From Dolosigranulum pigrum ATCC 51524 (GTDB lineage Bacteria; Bacillota; Bacilli; Lactobacillales; Carnobacteriaceae_A): a stretch of 64,000 nt of DNA. The notes under the pieces were generated by a model. The model made no database searches, was not told the DNA's origin, and worked only from the letters and a program-made list of their open reading frames with translations. Shown here piece after piece: positions 27,161 through 37,530 of the stretch (positions are counted from its first letter, which is position 1; each line of letters begins with the position of its first letter). A program made the translations under genes and the position numbers. Where the stretch lies: NCBI RefSeq assembly GCF_000245815.1, contig NZ_JH601103.1:1-64000 (forward strand), in the 5' to 3' direction.

Positions 27161-28144
27161 CTACCACCCTATTGTGTCAACATCTTCGTTCAGTAAGTCT
27201 AACCAATCATCTTGCAGTTTGAGTAACGTCAGTGAGACGCCTTGCATCTCGATTGATGTCATGTAATCACCGACTTTGCGGAACGGTGTCTGAATGCCGT
27301 CTGCTTCTAGATGATTCAAGGTATCATTGAAGAAGATATATTGTTCCATCAGCGGTGTACCGCCCATGCCATTCACCAAGAGAGCAAATTCATCTCCGTC
27401 TGACCAATTGAAGGCTTCTTTTAGTTTACCTAACATTTCACTGGCCATTTCTTTTGATGGTTGTAGTTTTTCGCGCTTATAACCGGCTTCTCCATGAATA
27501 CCGATCCCGAATTCAATTTCATCTTCTTCTAGAGTAAATCCAGGCTTACCCACTTCTGGCACGGTCGCTCCGCGCAGCCCAACTCCCAATGAATTCACAT
27601 TATCGACCACCGCTTGACCCAGTTCTGCTAGCTCATCTAACGAGTAGCCCTTACGCGCAGCAGCTCCTAAAATTTTGTGTAGTAAGACCGTTCCGGCCAC
27701 ACCACGTTTTCCTTGTTCGGATTCATCTTCTCCTAAGGCAATGTCATCATCAATAATAACTTTTCGCACTTCGATGTCTTCCATTTCGGCCATTTCCATC
27801 GCCATTTCGAAATTCATGACATCTCCGGAATAATTCTTAATAATAAGCAGAACCCCTTTGCCCGTATCGACGGCTTAGATAGCTTTCAAGACTTCATCAG
27901 TTGTCGGTGAGGTGAAAACTTGACCACAGACAGCTGCTTGTAGCATTCCATCTCCAACAAAGCCCGCGTGGGACGGCTCATGGCCGCTCCCACCCCCACT
28001 GACAAGTGAGACTTGATCATTCAAGTTGCGCTGTTTAATGACGTAACTGTCTTCTAGTCGCTCCAGTTTTTCTTCATTTGCTCGAACAATCCCACTGACC
28101 ATTTCTTCAAGGACGTTTTCAGGTTGATTAATAATCTTCTTCAT
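27161..28144 (-). pseudogene. dhaK: Dihydroxyacetone kinase substrate subunit DhaK, interrupted by in-frame TAA
   Basis: Reading through gives one continuous 327-position DhaK in a single frame, with a TAA at 27875-27877 replacing codon 90. The sequence reads DEVLKAI-stop-AVDTGKGVLLIIKNYSGD. The first part (MKKIINQPENVLEEM, GGGSGHEPSHAGFVG) and the second (substrate-binding GKGVLLIIKNYSGDVMNF, covalent His in FGIGIHGEAGYKREK) are both well conserved, and there is no frameshift. A one-base change of CAA or AAA would create the stop, so it is either a recent nonsense mutation or a sequencing error. Translation could restart at the ATG at 27817 (GGAG 5 nt before), but that product lacks half of the active site. 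The start MKKIINQ is chosen after AGAAAGG. Confidence 0.9.
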
Positions 28145-28175
28145 CTCAAAACACACCTTTCTACAATACTAGAGT

Positions 28176-29996
28176 TTATCGCAAGTATTTTAAGTCGTTT
28201 ATGTCCAATGTTTCTTGTAATTCATCGCGGTAAGCTTGTTCTTGTTCATCGCTCCAACCGAGTGCTTCTTTCATGACAGCGAAGAGCGGTTCTTTTACTT
28301 CATCGACTTTATCACGCATGAACAACATTAAGTTCGTACGGCGAACAAGGAAATCCACTGGAGAGATAACCATCTCATTGCGCAGTGCATAGTGAAGAGA
28401 TAAGAGATATTTTGTCTCTAGACCTTCGACCGGCTCGACTTCATCAATTAAGCTGAAGACTTGTGGCGCATTCGATCCGTATAAGTTACTCAAGTACGCC
28501 GCATCTTCTGGTGATAGGCCTTTTTCAATTCCGCGCTGGATCAGACGTTCAATTTCACGGTCAACATTCTCCGGATCCAGTTGTCCACCTGAGACCGGAT
28601 ATGTTTTTGAGTTAATTTTATGGAAGAACTTGTCATAGTCACGTTCGAGAATTTCGATGGTTTTCTCAAGCGTACTTTCAGCCATTTTACGATAGTCGGT
28701 AATTTTACCCCCTGCAATGGTGACTAGGCCGTTCTCTCCAACATCTAGCTTACTCCCACGCGAAACAGCGGATGGATCACGTTCAGAAGTCTGACCTTCA
28801 ACGCTACGAACAGCTTCTTCCACTTCATCACGTGAACTATCTTGATTAATAAATTGCTTGACGGTCTCGACTAAGTTATCAAAACTTTCATCGCTAATCT
28901 TACCACTATCACCACCGTTATAATCACTGCCGGCATTTCCTGAGATCAACGGACGCAAGCCTGCCCAAGAACTTTCCACATCATCAAGCGTAATATGTGC
29001 ATCTGGGAAGCGACGGTTAACCACATCGAGCAAGTAATCCACATCTTCTTGTGTGATCTTCGGTGTTGTGTAGTCACCCGTGTAATCCGTATCTGTTGTT
29101 CCGAAGAAAGTCTTATCTTCACGTGGAATGACGAACACCATACGTCCGTCACCTAGACCCGTGTCGAAGTAAATCGGTTGTGGTACGGTAAGTCGCTCTT
29201 TATCCACAACTAAGTGGACCCCTTTTGTTGGTCGCATTTGGTAGAAGCTTTCTTCTTCCTCACGCCCTAAGTTACGAACTTTATCACTCCATGGTCCGCT
29301 CGCATTAACAACAACTTTAGCCGCAATATCGAACTGCTCACCCGTTAAGACATCCTCAGCACGAACACCACAAATATTGCCCTCTTCATTGTACAAGTAG
29401 TCAACTGCTTTCACACGACTTGCCATGGTTCCGCCATCTTCGTGCGCTTTTTTAATATTTTCAATAACTAGACGGACATCACTATTGTTGAAGTCGAGAT
29501 AATTCCCCCCACCAAGTAATCCCTCTGACATCAGACCTGGCACACGTTTTAGTGTTCCTTCTTTAGATAGTGAGTAATTCGCCAGTGTTGTATTATCAAT
29601 CCCCGCCAATGAATCGTATAAATTCATCGCAACTTTTAATTTAAAGGGATCAAAGGTTGACCCTTCTTCATCATAGAGTGGAATTAACATCGGATCAGGC
29701 TTGGGAATATGCGGCGCTATTTGCTGAACAACCGCACGTTCACCCACCGTATCATTCACCACTTCAACATCAAACTGTTTCAAGTAGCGGATTCCTCCAT
29801 GAACTAATTTGGTTGAGCGGCTGGAGGTTCCCTCTGAGAAATCTTGCATCTCAATCAACCCGGTCTCTAAGCCACTTGCTGCTGATTGAAGGGCAAGCCC
29901 GGCACCGGTAATTCCCCCTCCAATAATTAAAATATCGAATTCATTATTTTTTAAATGTGATAAAATTTCTTGACGATTGGTATATGATAAACTCAT
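28176..29996 (-). CDS. glpO: Alpha-glycerophosphate oxidase
   Basis: It oxidises sn-glycerol-3-phosphate to dihydroxyacetone phosphate using FAD and O2, yielding H2O2. The 606-residue product has the FAD-binding GGGITGAGLALQ (about residues 26-37), GTSSRSTKLVHGGIRYL, and the C-terminal VTIAGGKITDYRKMAE. An insertion rich in Asp/Ser/Glu (about residues 375-430, GGDSGKISDESFDNL to SERDPSAVS) is characteristic of lactic-acid-bacterium GlpO rather than GlpD. It lies 25 nt after glpK. Confidence 0.95.
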   Translation of the reverse strand: MSLSYTNRQEILSHLKNNEFDILIIGGGITGAGLALQSAASGLETGLIEMQDFSEGTSSRSTKLVHGGIRYLKQFDVEVVNDTVGERAVVQQIAPHIPKPDPMLIPLYDEEGSTFDPFKLKVAMNLYDSLAGIDNTTLANYSLSKEGTLKRVPGLMSEGLLGGGNYLDFNNSDVRLVIENIKKAHEDGGTMASRVKAVDYLYNEEGNICGVRAEDVLTGEQFDIAAKVVVNASGPWSDKVRNLGREEEESFYQMRPTKGVHLVVDKERLTVPQPIYFDTGLGDGRMVFVIPREDKTFFGTTDTDYTGDYTTPKITQEDVDYLLDVVNRRFPDAHITLDDVESSWAGLRPLISGNAGSDYNGGDSGKISDESFDNLVETVKQFINQDSSRDEVEEAVRSVEGQTSERDPSAVSRGSKLDVGENGLVTIAGGKITDYRKMAESTLEKTIEILERDYDKFFHKINSKTYPVSGGQLDPENVDREIERLIQRGIEKGLSPEDAAYLSNLYGSNAPQVFSLIDEVEPVEGLETKYLLSLHYALRNEMVISPVDFLVRRTNLMLFMRDKVDEVKEPLFAVMKEALGWSDEQEQAYRDELQETLDINDLKYLR

Positions 29997-30021
29997 TATT
30001 CGTCTCCTTCCTTTCTAGTTA

Positions 30022-31533
30022 TTAAGCTTCAATATCTGCTTCGGCAAAAGTTTGTGTTGCTTCGACCGCTTTTTGCCAGCCACTGTAAAGTTTTTCTTTC
30101 TTCGAATCATTCATATTCGGCTCGTAAGACTCACCGACTTTGTATAAGGTCTTAATTTCATCTAAGTCCTTCCAGAACCCAACTGCTAGCCCTGCTAAGT
30201 AAGCTGCTCCTAGGGCTGTTGTTTCGTGGTTTTGTGCACGTAATATTTTCGTTCCTAAGATATTAGACTGGAATTGCATCAAGTATTTATTCATAGATGC
30301 TCCCCCATCCACACGTAATTCACCGATATTGATATCCGCATCAAGCTTCATCGTATCAACAACATCACGCGTCTGGTAAGCGATCGCTGGCAAGGTTGCC
30401 TTCGCAAAGTCCTTACGGTTCGTCGCTCGCGTCAAGCCATAAATTGCCCCACGCGCATCAGAATTCCAGTACGGTGCACCTAATCCCGTAAAGGCTGGCA
30501 CAACATAAACTTCATCGTTGTTGTCTGATCCCTCAGCCAATCCTTCCGTTTCACTTGAGTCCTGAATCATCTCAAGTCCGTCACGTAACCATTGCACGGC
30601 ACTTCCAGCTACGAAAATAGATCCTTCCAACGCATAGTAAACTTTCCCATTAATACCGTATCCAATTGTGGACAATAAGTTATTCTCTGAGAGTTGCATT
30701 TCTTCACCGACATTCATCAGAATGAAAGCACCCGTTCCGTACGTATTCTTGACCATCCCCGGCTCGAAGGCTTGTTGCCCAAATAAAGCTGCCTGCTGGT
30801 CTCCAGCCATTCCCGCAATTGGAACTTCATCACCATAGAAGTGGTAAGAAGCTGTCTTGCCGTAAACTTCCGAGTTAGATTTTACTTCTGGTAACATGCA
30901 TGCTGGAATATTCAAGATATCTAGAATTTCTTCATCCCACTTCAAGTCTTTAATATTGTATAGCATGGTACGACTCGCATTCGTGTAATCCGTTACGTGC
31001 GTTTCGCCACCCGTTAATTTCCAAACTAACCATGTATCGATCGTTCCAAAGAGCAACTCGCCCTTCTCCGCACGCTCTTGCCCATTATCAATATGGTCCA
31101 AAATCCAACGAATCTTCGTCGCTGAGAAGTAAGCATCAATCACAAGCCCTGTCTTCTTATGAATCATATCAGCATGGCCTTCTTTTTTCAACCGATTAAC
31201 AATATGAGAGGTCTGGCGTGATTGCCACACAATCGCGTTGTAGACGGGACGACCAGTCTCTTTATCCCAAACAACCGTCGTCTCACGTTGGTTCGTAATC
31301 CCAATCGCTTCTACTTGACCTGGTTTAATATTACTATCGATGAATGCTCCGGCAATAACCGACTGTACCGAGTTCCAAATTTCATTCGCATCGTGTTCTA
31401 CCCAACCATCATTCGGAAAATATTGCGTAAATTCTTTTTGGAAACTGCCAACTGCTTCTCCCTTTTTATTATAGAGAACTGCTCGTGAGCTCGTCGTTCC
31501 TTGATCGATTGTCATAATGTACTTTTCTGACAT
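30022..31533 (-). CDS. glpK: Glycerol kinase
   Basis: It is the ATP-dependent kinase giving sn-glycerol-3-phosphate. The 503-residue FGGY kinase has DQGTTSSRAVLY, WQSRQT, GTIDTWLVWKLTGG, MAGDQQAALFGQ and NTYGTGAF. A YHFYGDEVP segment (about residue 230) holds the His that HPr phosphorylates to activate enterococcal GlpK, so PTS control is expected. It is the first gene of the operon, behind a consensus promoter with cre-like sites. Confidence 0.97.
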   Translation of the reverse strand: MSEKYIMTIDQGTTSSRAVLYNKKGEAVGSFQKEFTQYFPNDGWVEHDANEIWNSVQSVIAGAFIDSNIKPGQVEAIGITNQRETTVVWDKETGRPVYNAIVWQSRQTSHIVNRLKKEGHADMIHKKTGLVIDAYFSATKIRWILDHIDNGQERAEKGELLFGTIDTWLVWKLTGGETHVTDYTNASRTMLYNIKDLKWDEEILDILNIPACMLPEVKSNSEVYGKTASYHFYGDEVPIAGMAGDQQAALFGQQAFEPGMVKNTYGTGAFILMNVGEEMQLSENNLLSTIGYGINGKVYYALEGSIFVAGSAVQWLRDGLEMIQDSSETEGLAEGSDNNDEVYVVPAFTGLGAPYWNSDARGAIYGLTRATNRKDFAKATLPAIAYQTRDVVDTMKLDADINIGELRVDGGASMNKYLMQFQSNILGTKILRAQNHETTALGAAYLAGLAVGFWKDLDEIKTLYKVGESYEPNMNDSKKEKLYSGWQKAVEATQTFAEADIEA

Positions 31534-31553
31534 ATTTATCTTCCTCTCGTTTT

Positions 31554-31567
31554 TGTAATCGTTTAAT
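31554..31567. promoter_or_regulatory. cre-like catabolite control site
   Basis: TGTAATCGTTTAAT (plus strand) matches TGWAARCGYTWNCW at 12 of 14 positions. It lies 20 nt before glpK and just downstream of the predicted start of transcription. A weaker match lies within the promoter spacer at about 31586-31599. Confidence 0.45.
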
Positions 31568-31577
31568 CTGTAAATCT

Positions 31578-31606
31578 ATTATAAATGAAACGGATACATT
31601 TTTCAA
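31578..31606 (-). promoter_or_regulatory. glpK operon promoter
   Basis: TTGAAA (31601-31606), 17-nt spacer, TATAAT (31578-31583) on the minus strand. The remainder of the gap up to 31855 is very AT-rich with no gene. Confidence 0.85.
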
Positions 31607-31854
31607 AAGTATTTTCATGAGATTTATATAAAATTATTTTAATATTTTTAAGTTTCATTCTCCACCAGTCTTGTTATAAAAGTATTTATAAGGATTTTAT
31701 ATAACTAGACTTATTTATATAAATTTTCCGTTTTATGTTTATTTTTTTATATTTATATACATTTTATCCTTGATAAATAATGAACAAAACTTTCTATTAA
31801 CTATTTTATATCACTCATTATTTTTTAATGATATTTTAAATGTAAATTATGAAC

Positions 31855-31881
31855 AAAAAAAGAGGCTTGCGCCTCCTTTTT
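31855..31881. terminator. Bidirectional terminator after subtilase gene
   Basis: AGGAGGC-gcaa-GCCTCT is flanked by T-tracts on both strands; on the minus strand TTTTTTT follows. It lies 17 nt downstream of the subtilase stop. Confidence 0.9.
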
Positions 31882-31897
31882 AATCATTCGATCACTA

Positions 31898-34800
31898 TTA
31901 CTTGTCATTTTTAAGCTTTTTCACACTAACTCCTGCCAACAATGAGCTGACTCCAACTAAACCAATAATCCATGAACTAGTTGCCGTATCTGGCAATCGT
32001 TCTCCTTCTGTTGCTTTCTCAGCCAATTGCTTGTTAGCTGATTGAGAGGTGCGGTCAGTTATGCTAACTGTTTGTAGTAGGATGTGCGTTTCATTGCTTT
32101 TATTTTTCTGGTCTGTTATTTCGTTCATTGCAGCTTGAACGGTAAGTTGTTCATTAACTGTGACTGCTTGGCGAATGATTTGTTCAATAGTCGGTACATT
32201 GTTTGCCTGTTGGATGGCCTCTTGATAAGTCATTGTACTGGTTGCTGTTAAATCTGACAGTGTCGCAATATACGTTTTAGCCTTATTTTTTTCAACCTGA
32301 AGTAACGCCTGCAGTTGATGGTCTGGGAACATGGTTTTTTCATGAATGGCTGCTTTGTGATGGTTTACCCCACCTTCAAATGCTGGTTTATCAGGACGAA
32401 TGAGTCCTTTCCCTGTTTCTATATTTGAATCATCAGGTAATTGATTATCGTCAGTTGAATCAATAACTTTCCCCGTTGATTGGTTCTTCTCTATTTCTGG
32501 TCGTTCAGGTTGTACGGGCTTTTCTGTCTCTTGAACTGATTCATTTTCTTCAGCAGGTGGTGCGACTGCTACTGTCAGATCAGTTTTTAGTTTAAATACA
32601 TAGGTCAAAATGGCTTCTTCAGCTAATTGTTTAAATGTGATATTTATGCGTTCATATTCCTTCCCGTCACGTTCAATGACTTCCGGCAAGTATTGATCGT
32701 ACACTTCTCGAGCGTGCTCCTCTGAAGCCCAGACATCTGAATCTTTGCGGTCGTAGACGACTTGTTCCCCATCGAAGTCAACTACCAGTTTGAAGTGGTT
32801 TTTTATAGTTTTTAATCCAGGTTCTGGTATCTCTTCAGGTTCTTGTGGCGGAGTTGGAACAGTTGTATCCTCAACTGTTGCTTTTTGTTGGAACTCAGCT
32901 AATAATGCTTGAACAGCTTCCACACCATCCGCTTGACGGATCAATGTAAGATATGTTTGCTTCAAGTTATCTGAAGCTTGCTCTGAACGAATAATTGCCA
33001 AGTTGGCTTCCACTTTTTTCTTCGCCAACACTTGTGAATCTTCTAGTTGCTCTTGGACTGTTCCTTCCGGTTGCTGTTCTGGTTCTGATGAAACTTCTGG
33101 TTCTTCCTCAGGTTGTTCTTCAGTCTCTTTTGTTTTCTCTAACCATTTATTCAAGAAGGCGCCCTTATCAACTTGTTCTTCTGCTTCGATGTGTTGGTTA
33201 ATATTAAGAAGCTCGTCAACAAATGGATTCAAATCAACTGCTGGTGCGACTTCTATTTGCTCAATAGCTAAGTGGAATGTGCTACTGTTTTCCGTCAATT
33301 CTACTACAGCTCCATTTTGCTCACTACTGTACCCCGCTGGAAGTTCCACAACAATAGTGTACGTTCCTTCTGGCAAACGAACTTGCAAGCGATCTGGGTG
33401 ATAAGATGTCGTAGGAACTAGATAACGTTTGCCAGCAGCATCAACGGCATAAACTGTTGCTCCCTGTGGTAATGATTCGTTTAATTGGACTCTGAATTCA
33501 CGATAAATGGTCTGTTTAGCTAAGAAATCAACTGTTTGAACAGATTGTTCGAATGATACAGTAAATGTCTTTTGGATGTTGCCAACTACTTCAAGATATT
33601 CAATATCGTATAAGAATGTTTCAGCGGTATATGTGCCGAACGGTAAGCGAAGCGTTGAGCCTTTTTTGCCTGCGTGCTCGATTGTCTCTACAATATTGCC
33701 TGCTTCATCACGAATAAGCACACGGAAGCCATATTTCGCATAATTCTCACCAGTCACTTCATCTAATAGACGGAAATTAACAACTCCTGTCATACCGATA
33801 AGCAATTCATTCAGTTTTTTCTGCTTGCGGTTACCGGCATTGTCTTCTAAGTTCAAGACTAAGCGTTTGTCAGTGATATCAACACCTTCTGGAATATCGA
33901 ACGTTAAATCTTCATTCATGTACAATCTTGGCAACCCTTCCGCAAGTGGGCTACCATCTTTATAACCAATGCTGGTTCGGAATGGGTTGATCCCAGACAA
34001 GTCACTAGCTAATTCATTAGTATTTCTAAACGTTAACTTGCGTAGCTGAGCATCAAAATCTGCTGCTGTCGCCATCGTTAGCTGCGTATCCAGTGTGAGA
34101 TCAAACGTTAACTCCTGCAAGTCAGCCCCAGGAACAACTGGACGATAATTGACGACATATTTATATTGACCATCTGCTAACAAATTACCTAGATAATCTA
34201 ATCCATTCCAGACCGATTCTGGAACAAGTGTGCTTTTATCATCCTGCCCATCGAAGTAGTTCTTACGCCCACTGGTCTTTTCACTGCGCCACAAGACTTT
34301 CTCACGGGAAACGTCATCCAAAGCATAAATACTCGCAACGAAATCCTCATAATTTCTTAAGAAGACTCCCTTAAAGCCCAGTTCATCTTTGTGACCATCA
34401 CCATTCGGGGAGAGGGCTAATTTCATATCTTTACCTTGTTCTAAGAAATTCCCTTCTGGATCGACTGTATCTGCTCCAAGTGTTTGTATTTGCGGTTTAT
34501 CTTTTCCTGTATCGACCGCTGTCACTAAACTTGTGAAGTGATCCTCATGTGGATCGACGACTTGTTCTTCTACATTAGCATAGTAGTAAAAAGGCACTTC
34601 ACCTTTCTCTAAATCATAAATAGGTGTCTCTACAACACGTAAGGAACTAAAATCACCGCGGAATCCAACATACGGAATATTGACTAATCCTTGTCCCGCT
34701 TCATCTTTGAAGACAACATATCCTTCTAAGAAATAGCCACTTTTCATCTGAGTTAATAACTCTTCACTAAACTCAGAAGCATCAACAGTGATGGAGATTG

Positions 34801-37087
34801 TTTTAGATTCACCGGCTTCAACGGTAACGGTTTGACGTTCTGTCGTCTTCAAATGACGTGGCTGCAAGGACATCAGCGGTCCGATCGGCGAATCTTTCGT
34901 CGCATCAGTATTCAAGTGTGTTTGATAAGTTAATGTTTTGGCTTCATTGGAACGGTTGTGAACAACCACATCGAATCGTAATTGGTCGCCAACATTGTAC
35001 AAGGAGACACTACCATATCCTTTATTATTCGTCACATACAGATCGGACGTCAATGCTTTATCCACATTAATAATCCCAGCTCCTTGTTGACGAGGAGAGG
35101 TGAAAGCTCCCGTTTCAGGATTGGTATGAATCGTAGCTGTACTCATCAATAAATTCTTCACGAGTGCTGTTAATTCACCTGCTGACATTTCCGGGTATTT
35201 CTTTCGCAACCCTTGCTTAATCAACGCAACCGCACCAGCTACATGAGGTGAGGCCATACTCGTTCCGCTCATTGGTCCATACTCACCATCATTATATGCT
35301 GAGAAAATTCCCCCACCAGGAGCCGTCACATCTGGCTTCAACTCACCATCAGCCGATAAGCCCCAACTTGAGAAGTAACTCATTTCGCCCTTATTAGGAT
35401 GATCAAACTTCATTCGGTGTTGTGTATCAGGTTTAAGTCGATATTTGTCCGCATGTGCAGCTAATTCATTCCCGGCACGATTCGTAATAAATAACGCTGG
35501 GAAGTCTTTTAATTCGGGATTGTCTCCCAAAGTCATCGTCATCACTTCATCATCACTATCATCTCTATTATAGACAACAATTCCTTTAGCACCTGCTCGT
35601 TTGGCATGTAGCGCTTTGTCTTCAAATGAAATTTCACCACGTTTCACTAGCGCAAACTTTCCACTCAAATCGCGGCCAGCAAAATCTGCTTCCTTACCCA
35701 ACCCAGCTACTTCATATTCAAACTCACCTTCAGCAAATTCCGGCTGGCGTAAAATTTCTTGTGACTTGTTATCTCCGAATCCTACCATTAAGTTTCCATG
35801 ATTAAATTCTGCTTTTTCTAGTCCTTTTACTTGCAAAACATATTCCATCGCTACCGTCGAGTTAACGGATGCTACTGAAATTGAATTTTGGGCAGTTGAT
35901 GGTGAGCCAACAACTCCAATATCCGGATTGCTTGCTTTTGGATTACTGTGTCCTTGACCGAATACACGCGAATTACCTGCTGCAATAACTACACTCACTC
36001 CAGCTGCATTCGCATCAGCTATAGCTTTCGATAAGCGGTAACTTGTCTCGTATAAGGAGCCACTTCCACCACCGAGACTCAAGTTAATACTTGTTGCTCC
36101 AAGTTTAACAGCATCTTCAATCGCACGAGCATAAAGATATTCCCAAGTGCCTCCGTTCAAATCAGAGAAAACACGCATCGCCATCAGTTGTGCTTCTGGT
36201 GCGACACCATAAATATATTCTTCATTATCGGGATTATCTAACGTTGGTAACTTAACTGGTCGACTTGGATTCCCTACTGCTGTTCCTGCTACGTGCTGAC
36301 CGTGTGACATTAAATCATTTTCCTTCAAGTGAATATCCGCATCGGTATAATTGTAACCAAAAATCAATTTTTCATTTACCCAACGACCATATTCAATACC
36401 TGCTGCCAATTTTGCTTTTTCGAACTGTTCTTGCGTTTGGTAACGAGCTTTCATCATATCAGATAATCGACCAAAAGCATCGTGAACGGGATCAATTCCT
36501 GAGTCAATAATCGCCACTACTTCGCCCTCGCCACGGTAACCCGCCTGCCATGCTTGTGGTGCATGGATTATTTGATTTGAATTTTCAGCTTGGGGATGAT
36601 GCTGATCTTCGGCCCCTCCTTGGACAGCTTCTTGCGGTAATACATAATCCAGTTCAGTGCTATTTTCGCTAGGCTTATTTACTTTAGATTGATTCTTGCC
36701 TTCTAACTCAGTAGAGCGCTCTTCCCGTGAAGCATCCTTCACTGTGTGCTCCGATGCATCTCGTTGTTCCACTTCAGCTGTTTTTTCTGAAGATTCATGT
36801 CCTTTTTCTGTTGTTATAGATTCTGCTTCAACGGAATCATCAGCTATTTCGGCATAGTTTTCCAGCTCACTTACCGATTGCTCTGTTTCAGTAACTACTT
36901 GCTCCCGCTCAACATTGGCGTCTTGACCAGCAGCTTCTACAATCTCTCCCTGCTCCAATACGTCGCTAACCTCTGGTAAAGTTTCATGGGCTGAAACTTC
37001 TTGACTGACATTACCTAACGCCATCAACATCCCAACTGCAACTGATACCGTAAACCATTGGCCATTCTTTTTACGCAATAACTTCAT
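31898..37087 (-). CDS. Large cell-wall subtilisin-like protease (C5a-peptidase/lactocepin type)
   Basis: The 1729-residue precursor starts at MKLLRKKNGQWFTVSVAVG (37087, AAGGGAG site), a KxYKxGKxW-like signal with cleavage after EVSA. After a 150-residue acidic linker comes an S8 domain with Asp in VVAIIDSGIDPVHDAF (about 192), His in HGQHVAGTAVG (about 265) and Ser in GTSMASPHVAGAV (about 606). A PA insert lies at about 450-540 (FALVKRGEISFEDKALHAKR). Fn3/Ig-like modules follow, then a long Glu/Pro/Gln-rich and helical region. The C-terminus is LPDTA plus a hydrophobic helix and KKLKNDK. LPDTA is a non-canonical sortase motif (LPxTA). It should degrade host or milk-type peptides at the surface. 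The triad is complete, so it is probably active. Confidence 0.93.
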   Translation of the reverse strand: MKLLRKKNGQWFTVSVAVGMLMALGNVSQEVSAHETLPEVSDVLEQGEIVEAAGQDANVEREQVVTETEQSVSELENYAEIADDSVEAESITTEKGHESSEKTAEVEQRDASEHTVKDASREERSTELEGKNQSKVNKPSENSTELDYVLPQEAVQGGAEDQHHPQAENSNQIIHAPQAWQAGYRGEGEVVAIIDSGIDPVHDAFGRLSDMMKARYQTQEQFEKAKLAAGIEYGRWVNEKLIFGYNYTDADIHLKENDLMSHGQHVAGTAVGNPSRPVKLPTLDNPDNEEYIYGVAPEAQLMAMRVFSDLNGGTWEYLYARAIEDAVKLGATSINLSLGGGSGSLYETSYRLSKAIADANAAGVSVVIAAGNSRVFGQGHSNPKASNPDIGVVGSPSTAQNSISVASVNSTVAMEYVLQVKGLEKAEFNHGNLMVGFGDNKSQEILRQPEFAEGEFEYEVAGLGKEADFAGRDLSGKFALVKRGEISFEDKALHAKRAGAKGIVVYNRDDSDDEVMTMTLGDNPELKDFPALFITNRAGNELAAHADKYRLKPDTQHRMKFDHPNKGEMSYFSSWGLSADGELKPDVTAPGGGIFSAYNDGEYGPMSGTSMASPHVAGAVALIKQGLRKKYPEMSAGELTALVKNLLMSTATIHTNPETGAFTSPRQQGAGIINVDKALTSDLYVTNNKGYGSVSLYNVGDQLRFDVVVHNRSNEAKTLTYQTHLNTDATKDSPIGPLMSLQPRHLKTTERQTVTVEAGESKTISITVDASEFSEELLTQMKSGYFLEGYVVFKDEAGQGLVNIPYVGFRGDFSSLRVVETPIYDLEKGEVPFYYYANVEEQVVDPHEDHFTSLVTAVDTGKDKPQIQTLGADTVDPEGNFLEQGKDMKLALSPNGDGHKDELGFKGVFLRNYEDFVASIYALDDVSREKVLWRSEKTSGRKNYFDGQDDKSTLVPESVWNGLDYLGNLLADGQYKYVVNYRPVVPGADLQELTFDLTLDTQLTMATAADFDAQLRKLTFRNTNELASDLSGINPFRTSIGYKDGSPLAEGLPRLYMNEDLTFDIPEGVDITDKRLVLNLEDNAGNRKQKKLNELLIGMTGVVNFRLLDEVTGENYAKYGFRVLIRDEAGNIVETIEHAGKKGSTLRLPFGTYTAETFLYDIEYLEVVGNIQKTFTVSFEQSVQTVDFLAKQTIYREFRVQLNESLPQGATVYAVDAAGKRYLVPTTSYHPDRLQVRLPEGTYTIVVELPAGYSSEQNGAVVELTENSSTFHLAIEQIEVAPAVDLNPFVDELLNINQHIEAEEQVDKGAFLNKWLEKTKETEEQPEEEPEVSSEPEQQPEGTVQEQLEDSQVLAKKKVEANLAIIRSEQASDNLKQTYLTLIRQADGVEAVQALLAEFQQKATVEDTTVPTPPQEPEEIPEPGLKTIKNHFKLVVDFDGEQVVYDRKDSDVWASEEHAREVYDQYLPEVIERDGKEYERINITFKQLAEEAILTYVFKLKTDLTVAVAPPAEENESVQETEKPVQPERPEIEKNQSTGKVIDSTDDNQLPDDSNIETGKGLIRPDKPAFEGGVNHHKAAIHEKTMFPDHQLQALLQVEKNKAKTYIATLSDLTATSTMTYQEAIQQANNVPTIEQIIRQAVTVNEQLTVQAAMNEITDQKNKSNETHILLQTVSITDRTSQSANKQLAEKATEGERLPDTATSSWIIGLVGVSSLLAGVSVKKLKNDK

Positions 37088-37530
37088 GCCGCACACTCCC
37101 TTATTTTTTATTGATAAACGACATTTCACTCTACCCCACTGAAAGATTATGTCTTCTGTATTGTATTAGCTAGTATATTCTAAAAATAATACATTAATTT
37201 ATTTTGATATTTTTCAGACAAAAAAATCATAAAATAAGTGTACCTCAGCTAAAAAATTACTTTAAACCAGTAAAACCTCTCTCAATTATTGGCAAAATCG
37301 CTTATTGGAATATATTATATCTTCTTTTAAACTCATTTTCAACATAATTATACAAAATATTGTCAGAAAATTTAAATTACTCTATTAATTTTGCTGAATG
37401 TTTCTGTTCTCCCACCTTGCTGATATACAAACATAATTATCTTATAAATTTTTTTTATAATATCCTTTTGTTTTTGAGATCTTCATAGTATAATAAACAT
37501 AGAGAATTCACACAAAAAGGGGGATGCTAA
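37088..37530. other. AT-rich intergenic region between divergent genes
   Basis: This 443-nt stretch separates the subtilase gene from a small membrane protein gene. On the plus strand TATAAT at about 37490-37495 precedes the small gene. On the minus strand TATACT and TACAAT boxes about 80-100 nt before the subtilase lack good -35 boxes. No RNA gene or conserved motif was recognised. Confidence 0.5.
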
